Shown here: positions 1 to 5,343 of the stretch, one piece after another
How positions within the stretch are numbered: the first letter of the stretch is position 1
Layout of the letters: each line of letters opens with the position of its first letter
NCBI GenBank assembly: GCA_934776915.1
Contig: CAKVNA010000068.1
Location: 1 to 5,343, forward strand
DNA length: 5,343 nucleotides
Source of the DNA: an uncultured Clostridia bacterium
Lineage (GTDB): Bacteria; Bacillota; Clostridia; Christensenellales; UBA1242
Direction: 5' to 3'
Program-made: the position numbers and the translations under genes
Notes under the pieces: generated by a model
The model's input: the letters and a program-made list of their open reading frames with translations, nothing else
Databases searched by the model: none
What the model was told of the DNA's origin: nothing

Positions 1-1
1 T

Positions 2-667
2 GACCTTAAGGCGAATGCATTGCACTGCCCACAACTTGCAGGGCAAACAAGTTCGGGCGACCACACACAAGACGGAGATAACTATCTTGGCGGGGTTAAG
101 GACACAAGTTACAGAACGGGTCTTTGGGAATTTGGCATTACATATATGGTCAAATATGAACAAACTCAAACTGCCTACACACTTAACTTCTCTTTCTATG
201 TTTTGGACTTTGCTGACTACACTCAAAACAACAAACCTCTTACAATTTCCAATACAAATCAATATATCCTAAATGGTGTTGACACTGGATATTCAATTTA
301 TAACTACAACTACCCTACCGCACCACAAGTGGAGTTTGACGCTTCAAAATATGCTATGTCTTTTGATTATTCCGCTGGAAACAACTTCTATAACATGAAC
401 TTTGTGAGTTTTGAAGAAACTGGCGCCGACAGCGGCACAACTGGAAGAATTACACTTGCGTGCAACAAAACTGCCGCCACCTATGTTATCGAGACACATA
501 GCGTAGGCGATATGAAATATAAGGCAGTCCTAGATTTTGACGACTTTGAAAAGAACTTTATTATTCCAAACTCAACCGACCTTAGAACTTCAACAATGCA
601 AGGAATTTATAACTTCAATCTTCAAATTGTGGCAAGAGATTCTGACGGCAACTTTCAAGTTTTGGAC
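2..667 (+). other. N-proximal beta-rich region of the giant protein (residues 1-222)
   Basis: The first 40 residues are Gly/Asp/Thr-rich with no strand pattern and come from DNA that is distinctly GC-richer than the rest. Alternating hydrophobic stretches follow, for example LNFSFYVLDFADY (residues 61-73), which reads as a beta strand closing a domain. The region ends with GIYNFNLQIVARDSDGN (residues 201-217). That stretch carries the G-x-Y, alternating-hydrophobic, D-x-D-G-N signature seen in the later Ig-like units, but no I-D-x-x-x-P strand follows it. It may hold one or two diverged Ig-like domains; I cannot set their borders. Confidence 0.35.
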
Positions 668-3600
668 AGTTCTTCCCTAACGCAAGACATTCGTGATGTT
701 CTTTCTTCACAAAAACTTGTTATCTTTGGATATGATTTAAGATACAGCGAAGATGGCATTGAAAAATCTCTTGAAAGAAATACCGAAACATCAAAAATAT
801 TTACAACCATTGTTTCTTACAACTCAACAACAACTGCCGCAGAAGAAGCGGTTGACCTTGCAAAAGTTGGCAACAGATTTGCCCTTCCAAGTGTTGACGG
901 ACAACTATCTATTGCAAAAACAAACATAGCACCACTCAGATTTCATAGTTTTGGAGCAATGACAAATGGTCAAGCAAAATTCTTGCTTATAAAAGACCAA
1001 GCAACACTGGGCAATGTTAAAGATTATCTTATGGGCATACAAGGCACAGGCGAAACAAATCACTCCGTTGAGGAACTTAAGGCACTTATTAACAATGACG
1101 GCTCTACTTATAACAGATTTTCTGCAATAACAAGTGACGGCATTTGGCTTATGTGGATTGACTATTCTGTTGATGTGCCATACACAGACGAAAGCGGTGC
1201 AGAAAAACAAACAATTTCAGGCTCACAATGTGTGCTTTTCCAAATTGACAACTCTACAAGGGCTCTTAACATTCACTCAATAAGTTATGACGACAAAAAT
1301 GTTGCAACAACAGCCCACACTTTTGGGGAATATACAAAGGACAAAGTTAGAGTTTCTATAAAAGATGAGCCAAACGCCTTTTATTCACCAATTTATATTC
1401 GCTATAGATATGCTTCAGATTACAAAAATTATGGAGCAAAAAATACACTATCCTTAAACACAAAAGATAGTTATGTTGTTGACAATGTAAAATATAACTA
1501 CTTTGTAACAAAGGAAAATGACAACTTTACCTTCCAAACTTCTGGTGCATATAATGTTACTCTTGAAACAAGCTCGGGCATTGCCATGGGAAGTTACAAT
1601 TTTAAAATTGACAAGGACGGGTTTAGTAACATTGGTGTTTTTGAAGCAATGTATGACAGTGAAACATCATCATACAAAAAGGCAACACAACTTTCTTCCA
1701 CTCCACTAACTTCTGGAATGTTATCAAGCAATCTTTATGTTACAAACAAGCCTTTCACTCTTTCTTGGGCAAACAAAGCAAGTGGCTCTCAAACTTCATG
1801 CTATGTGGCATATATGAGTCTTGTAAAAGACAGCTCAGCAACCCCAGTTATGCTAGACGGAGCAAATGGCGAAAGATACATTACAAACAACTACAATCTT
1901 TCTTCCCTTGCAAAAAACATTGAAACAAATTATCAAAACAGCATAAATCAAACTATGCTTAATGCAAACAGTTATTTTAAAAACGAAGGTCTATATTTCT
2001 TCTATGTTTATGACGAATGTGGCAACAGTTTTTCTGTTTGTGTGCTTGTAGATAATTCTTCTCCAGAAATCTTACAACGCAAGTTTGGGTCGGAAACACA
2101 AAGCACATTTGATGTCGTTTCAAATCCAAACAATTTCCAAACAGAAAATAACAGATTGTATTTCGGCACACACAAAGCTATTGGGGTGGCGGCAAACAAT
2201 TCTGACGATAGCATTGTGATTGCAGACCCAAGATATTTTGCTTCCTATGACCTTCAAACTGGCGAATATATTGATAGACAAACCAATTTTTCCTTTAGTT
2301 TTTACAATGATGTGTTGTCAAGCCTTGCGGGATATTATGTTTCTTCCCCAAGTCTAAATTCAGCAACAACCCAAACGGGAGTTGCAAGTCCACGAGAAAG
2401 TTACATTGTCCTTAAAAACGAACTCTTGTCCTATTATGTAAATGACCAACTTGACGATTCCTTCAATCCAAATACAAAAGAAAACAAGCCAAGTTCGGTG
2501 ACTGTTATTGCAGTGGAAACTGACGGCATAAAATATTCTGGCGAAAAAGATTATTTGTTTGTTGTTAAAAATGAAAATGGCAAAGAAAGAGCCAGAGAGT
2601 TGCATGTCAATTTTGACGCTATAAGAGGATATTTTGTTGCAACAAGCAACTCGTCAACAGACAGACACAATCTTGCAAGAAACTCTGCAACAAATCTTGA
2701 CCTTTTGAGTTTTGAGTTCTCTGTTCCACAAGAGGCAGAAACAAGCAAATATTACACTGTTCAATCTCTAACATACAAATTCTATCCATATGTTTACAAT
2801 GTTGCCAGCCCAGATTATTCAATGGCAGATTATCCATATGCAAAGACACCAAGCAAAACAGATTCTCTTACAATTCCAGTTTCTTCTTCTGGCAAATATA
2901 CAATTTCAAACATCAACACAGAATATGTTTCTCAAAAAGCAACAACCACCGCTGGAAAATATGTCTTAACTCGTATTCTTCGTGGTGGACCATATGCAGA
3001 TGCAAGTGGCACCCCTGCCCCATATTATGACATTGTAAAAAATGAATATTATGGCGGAAAATATTATCTTGATAGTTCAACTGGGACTTACAAAAAACTT
3101 TCACTTCTTGAGCATGACGAAATTGAAAGAAGTTATACAGTTTATGTTGACAGAAATGGAATTATTGAAGAAGAAAACAACACAAGAGTAGTTGGCGACA
3201 ACATTATGGCTATGCTTGGAGATAGTGACGGGTGGGTATTTAAAGACTTCCTTAAAAAATCTAACAATTATCTGCTTACAAACAGACTTCCTGTTGTTAT
3301 TGCAGTGCCTTCACACAAATATTTTATTAAAACAAACAATGGCTATCTTGCCACAAAATATAACTTTGCAAAACTCAATGTTTCAATTCAAGATTTGACA
3401 AGAGGAAAAACTTATGTCGCTGACGGAATAAACAATGCGGGCTATTACACCTGCAGTGAATTGGGTGGAATGTTTACATTCAGATCAGAAGGAAAATATA
3501 AAATAACCATTACCGACAACACAGGTTATAGCAATATGGCAACGGGCGAAAGAAACATCTCTCCAAACACTCTTGAATATGCTTTTGAAATAAATACTTC

Positions 3601-5343
3601 TTCCCCACAAGTTGACTTTTATAGGACAGAAACTGACAAAGACGAAAACATTTCTGACACAAGACTTCAAAGCGAACTTGGAAATGATTATAGCATAAAT
3701 ACTCCAAACATTGACGGAAACAACATTTATGCAACATGGAGTGACCCTAGAACACCTTATGAAGCAAGCATTGATAAAATTGAAGTTACAAAAGTTTTTG
3801 GTGGAAGTCGTGATAGTCAAACAATAGAACTTAAAAACTTTAACAAAAACGAAATAGCAAGCAGTGAAAATTATGATTTTGTCGGAAACAACAACATCAA
3901 GCCATTTATAACAGATTTCAAAATTTCCTATTATGGTGGCTCAAGCGAACCTTATGTTTATGACGGGCAAAACTATTACAGATTTACTTACAAACTCTCT
4001 TTTGACCTAACTGACGAAGCGACTTATGAAGTTGTGTTTACATATAAAAATCCAGATAGTTATGTTAATTCTAGCGGATACAACTTTGCCTCAACATATT
4101 ACACATTAAAAATTGATAGGACAAAGCCAAACACAAATATTGACAATCTTATTGCAAGTGAAAACTTCCTTGACGGATATTTTACAAATAGAAGCGATTT
4201 TAAAGAAGAAAAATTTAATTTTGCTCAATTTGAAAGCAAGCCAAGTCCACTCACCTATTCATTTGGTGTTTCAAGCAACTTTGCGTTGCAATACAATAGC
4301 AATGACACTGCAAACTACTTCTATGTTAGAAGATATGACAAATATCAAAATGGATATGGCTCAATAACTCCAGATATGAAGAACACAAGCATATATTCTG
4401 ATGTGAGATTTGCTCAATATCCAAAGTTCAGCGAAGAAGGATTGAACAACAATGTTATCCGCATTGAAAATGAAACATACTTCAAACTTAACTATTCAAA
4501 TCAACCACTAACCCAACAACTAACCGCACTTTCTCTTGCCCCTTATGGACATTTTGAAATTATAGAAAAAGACTATGCAGGAAATTACAGAGCTTATACA
4601 GTGTATATCCCACAATCAAACACTTCAAATGTCTTGCACTTTGCAGGAAAAGACCTAGCGGGAGCAAGCGTTTCAAGCACACTTGACAGTGATATTACAC
4701 TTCGTGGCGGGTTTGAAATGACTTCTCTTTATAGTGACTTTGGATGGGGAGTTGCAACAATTACAAACGGACGCACAAACACAGAAATTGGCAAAATATC
4801 CCTTACCCCATTTTCAAAGACACTTGACAATGCAACAATAGAGGCTCTAAAACAAGAATTCTCTGCTGAAGTTATGACAAAATTTACAATCAGTCTTTCA
4901 AAGCACAATTCCCTTTATGGCTCAGCCTCAAAGTCAATCAACATCATTCCAGAAAACACAGACATAAAACTTGACGCTCCAGAAATTGGCTCTACAACCA
5001 ACTCTCAAACAGGTGAAACATATTATTCACTAACATTGCCATATTATGACCTGGGAAGTGCATTGTATCTTGACCGTTTTGAACTTCAAGTTTACTCTCA
5101 AACTTCAAAGGCTTGGGAGCCTACAAAATATGTTTATTCTGGCAAAATAACCGAATCACAAAAGACCATTCAACCACTTTCAAAAGGCATTTATAAAGCA
5201 ATTTATCATGACAACTACAACACTGGTGATTATTATTACATTCTTTACATTGGCGAATATTATATTAAATCTGAAGAAGAAATGTTTAAATTTTCGTCAA
5301 AAAGAATTGTAAAAGATGAAGTTTATTACACTGGGAACAATGT
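2..5343 (+). CDS. Giant multi-domain surface/secreted protein with Ig-like repeats, internal fragment (no start, no stop)
   Basis: Frame 2 is open from the first to the last base: 1,780 complete codons without a stop, about 200 kDa, and incomplete at both ends. The translation is low complexity in composition but not in sequence: Asn, Thr, Ser and Tyr are abundant, only seven Cys are present (residues 9, 154, 410, 600, 673, 680, 1151), and no stretch is hydrophobic enough to be a membrane helix. Codon bias is uniform (AGA for Arg, CAA for Gln, ACA for Thr, CTT for Leu), which supports real coding. Several closing hairpins of the type G-x-Y...D-x-x-G-N...I-D-x-x-x-P recur, typical of bacterial Ig-like repeat proteins exported to the cell surface. 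Inferred role: extracellular structural or adhesive protein. No catalytic motif, signal peptide, LPXTG or SLH anchor is visible; these would be outside the window. Coding status is nearly certain; family and role are tentative. Confidence 0.95.
668..1330 (+). other. Unrecognised non-repetitive domain of the giant protein (residues 223-443)
   Basis: This stretch lacks the Ig-like closing motif. Unlike its surroundings it contains likely helical segments: an acidic or Ala-rich run near residues 273-285 and SVEELKALINNDGS at residues 355-368. After that comes a hydrophobic, Trp-containing core, GIWLMWIDYSV (residues 380-390), and then a strand with the Cys at residue 410 (CVLFQIDNS). The mixed alpha/beta look and the two close Trp residues suggest a discrete globular module set between beta repeats, perhaps a ligand-binding or structural insert. 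I do not recognise the family, and the domain borders are estimated only from where the Ig-like pattern stops and resumes. Confidence 0.3.
1331..1621 (+). other. Ig-like unit A (residues 444-540)
   Basis: The unit opens with YTKDKVRVSIKDEPNAFYSP, which resembles the first strand of bacterial Ig-like repeats (T-x-x-x-V-x-V-S). It continues with a Tyr/Arg-rich strand (IYIRYRYASDY) and closes with SGAYNVTLETSSGIAMGSYN followed by FKIDKDG. The closing hairpin keeps G-x-Y and the terminal I-D-K but lacks the Asp-x-x-Gly-Asn turn and the final Pro. About 97 residues, close to the usual 80-100 for such domains. The assignment rests on pattern only. Confidence 0.45.
1736..2071 (+). other. Ig-like unit B (residues 579-690), clearest closing hairpin
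   Basis: It begins YVTNKPFTLSWANKASGSQT, similar in layout to the opening of the preceding unit. It ends with EGLYFFYVYDECGNS (residues 662-676), then FSVCVLVDNSSPEI (residues 677-690). This is the canonical E-G-x-Y-x-x-x-V-x-D-x-x-G-N hairpin followed by V-D-N-S-S-P-E-I, the best match in the window to bacterial Ig-like domain ends. Cys673 and Cys680 flank the turn, close enough to form a disulfide across the hairpin. The middle (about residues 615-658) is longer than usual and includes a possible short helix. Confidence 0.55.
2072..2950 (+). other. Beta-rich connecting region with one weak Ig-like hairpin (residues 691-983)
   Basis: This region is Ser/Thr/Asn/Tyr-rich with alternating hydrophobic strands throughout. 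One weak hairpin match is EKDYLFVVKNENGKERAREL (residues 849-868) followed by HVNFDAIR. It resembles D-Y-x-F-V-V-x-x-x-x-G with a degenerate final strand in place of I-D-K-x-x-P. A second short strand-like pattern, SSSGKYTISNINTEY (residues 961-975), sits just before the next unit. It probably covers two or three strongly diverged beta domains; borders are not resolvable by eye. Confidence 0.3.
2951..3172 (+). other. Hairpin unit with Tyr-rich insert (residues 984-1057)
   Basis: The first strand AGKYVLTRILRGGPY (residues 984-998) and the last strand RSYTVYVDRNGIIEE (residues 1043-1057) read as the two arms of an Ig-like closing hairpin. Both the G-K-Y start and the Y-T-V-Y-V-D-R ending are present. 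Instead of a tight D-x-x-G-N turn, about 45 residues lie between them, with Tyr-rich pieces such as APYYDIVKNEYYGGKYYLD (residues 1004-1022). The insert is the odd part: a long, Tyr- and Gly-rich loop is a plausible exposed contact surface. No known domain is recognised. Confidence 0.35.
3275..3619 (+). other. Ig-like unit C (residues 1092-1206)
   Basis: It opens with LTNRLPVVIAVPSHKYFIKT, comparable to the T-N-K/R-x-x-x-x-x start of unit B. The closing part is SEGKYKITITDNTGYSN (residues 1162-1178), a good E-G-x-Y-x-x-x-x-x-D-x-x-G hairpin with Tyr-Ser after the Gly. After a roughly 15-residue extension comes YAFEINTSSPQVDF (residues 1193-1206), the final strand plus N-T-S-S-P boundary, matching the V-D-N-S-S-P-E-I end of unit B. 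The lone Cys at residue 1151 has no obvious partner. Confidence 0.5.
3707..4141 (+). other. Ig-like unit D (residues 1236-1380)
   Basis: It starts near NIDGNNIYATWSDPRTPYEA and continues through several alternating strands to TDEATYEVVFTYKNPDSY (residues 1337-1354). The final strand and boundary are YYTLKIDRTKPNTNI (residues 1366-1380). The I-D-R-T-K-P ending is the classic D-R/K-T-x-P linker of bacterial Ig-like repeats. At about 145 residues the unit is longer than a minimal Ig-like domain, so it may contain an insert in the middle (about residues 1290-1320) or overlap a second partial unit. Confidence 0.5.
4142..4621 (+). other. Diverged Ig-like unit E (residues 1381-1540)
   Basis: The N-terminal two thirds (DNLIASENFLDGYF onward) is rich in Asn, Phe and Tyr with no recognisable motif. 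The end carries YGHFEIIEKDYAGNYRAYTV (residues 1515-1534), a clear G-x-F-x-x-x-x-x-D-x-A-G-N hairpin with its returning strand, ending in YIPQSN. It lacks the I-D-x-x-x-P boundary. The D-Y-A-G-N turn is the best match in the window to the consensus D-x-A-G-N of such repeats. Confidence 0.45.
4622..4969 (+). other. Beta-rich segment without a recognised motif (residues 1541-1656)
   Basis: This part of the same open frame is Thr/Ser/Asn-rich with alternating strands (DITLRGGFEMTSLYSDF, residues 1563-1579). It includes a likely helix, NATIEALKQEFSAEVMTK (residues 1612-1629). No family signature is visible. Confidence 0.25.
4970..5266 (+). other. Fibronectin-III/Ig-like candidate unit F (residues 1657-1755)
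   Basis: It begins LDAPEIGS, an L-x-A-P-x-I start usual for FnIII or Ig-like domains. Then come YYSLTLPYYD, the strand LDRFELQVYSQTSKAWEP (residues 1690-1707), and the end KGIYKAIYHDNYNTGDYYYI (residues 1728-1747). The L-x-x-F-E-L-Q-V strand followed by a Trp, and the late G-x-Y-K-A-x-Y strand, fit an FnIII-type order. The closing D-N-x-N-T-G also resembles the Ig-like hairpins upstream. About 99 residues, the usual FnIII size. The open frame continues past the window end. Confidence 0.35.

Noticed and set aside
15..272. + strand frame of 85 codons near the start
   Set aside because: Its phase differs from the 1,780-codon frame, it overlaps it entirely, and its product shows no pattern; the main frame's codon bias is continuous here.
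905..1210. Antisense ATG-to-stop frame of 101 codons
   Set aside because: Same situation: a Cys-rich shadow opposite the main coding frame without a recognisable protein.
3221..3235. Asp-rich loop GDSDGW suggestive of dockerin or EF-hand calcium binding (also DSDGN at 638-652)
   Set aside because: Only isolated short loops; neither a 12-residue EF-hand loop nor the paired dockerin repeats is present.
3251..3262. Run of A (ctt aaa aaa tct) as a slippage or frameshift site
   Set aside because: The frame is intact on both sides and no overlapping long frame exists to be reached by slippage.
3485..3820. Antisense ATG-to-stop frame of 111 codons
   Set aside because: It lies wholly opposite the long + frame. 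Its Cys/Val/Ile/Phe-rich product is what results from reading the complement of Thr/Asn/Lys/Ala codons, and no ribosome binding site context supports it.
2..5341. Alternative genetic code with TGA as Trp or Gly, as in some low-GC lineages
   Set aside because: No in-frame TGA occurs and TGG is used for Trp several times, so nothing calls for a recoded table; the window alone cannot exclude it.
1..5343. RNA genes, CRISPR arrays, insertion sequences, promoters or terminators
   Set aside because: No direct nucleotide repeats, transposase-like reading frames, tRNA-like cloverleaf or hairpin-plus-T-run was noticed, and the whole window is occupied by one coding frame.

Overview
The window is the interior of one very large protein-coding gene on the + strand. 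Reading from base 2, the frame stays open for 1,780 codons to base 5341, with two bases of the next codon following. Neither the start codon nor the stop codon lies inside the window. Ordinary ATG-to-stop calling therefore misses it and yields only short shadow frames on both strands. I see no intergenic space, promoter, RNA gene, mobile element or CRISPR array.

The protein (at least about 200 kDa) looks like a secreted or surface-displayed, beta-rich, multi-domain protein. It is rich in Asn, Thr, Ser and Tyr, has only seven Cys, and shows no hydrophobic membrane-length segment in this stretch. A degenerate pattern recurs: G-x-Y-(alternating hydrophobics)-D-x-x-G-N/Y, then a strand ending in I-D/N-x-x-x-P. 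This is the usual closing beta-hairpin of bacterial Ig-like repeats in large cell-wall or adhesin-type proteins. Layout by residue: 1-222 beta-rich N-proximal part; 223-443 unrecognised and non-repetitive; 444-540 and 579-690 Ig-like units; 691-983 beta-rich region with one weak hairpin; 984-1057 hairpin with a Tyr-rich insert; 1092-1206 and 1236-1380 Ig-like units; 1381-1540 diverged unit; 1541-1656 beta-rich; 1657-1755 fibronectin-III/Ig-like unit.

The organism is probably a low-GC bacterium. The body of the gene is roughly 30-38% GC in rows I counted. Arg is mostly AGA, Gln is only CAA, Thr and Ala are mostly ACA and GCA, and TGG encodes Trp with no in-frame TGA, so the standard bacterial code fits. 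An uncultured gut Bacillota lineage would suit such a giant Ig-like protein, but that is inference. No function beyond 'surface or adhesin-like, structural' can be read here, because the signal peptide, anchor and any catalytic or binding head would lie outside the window.
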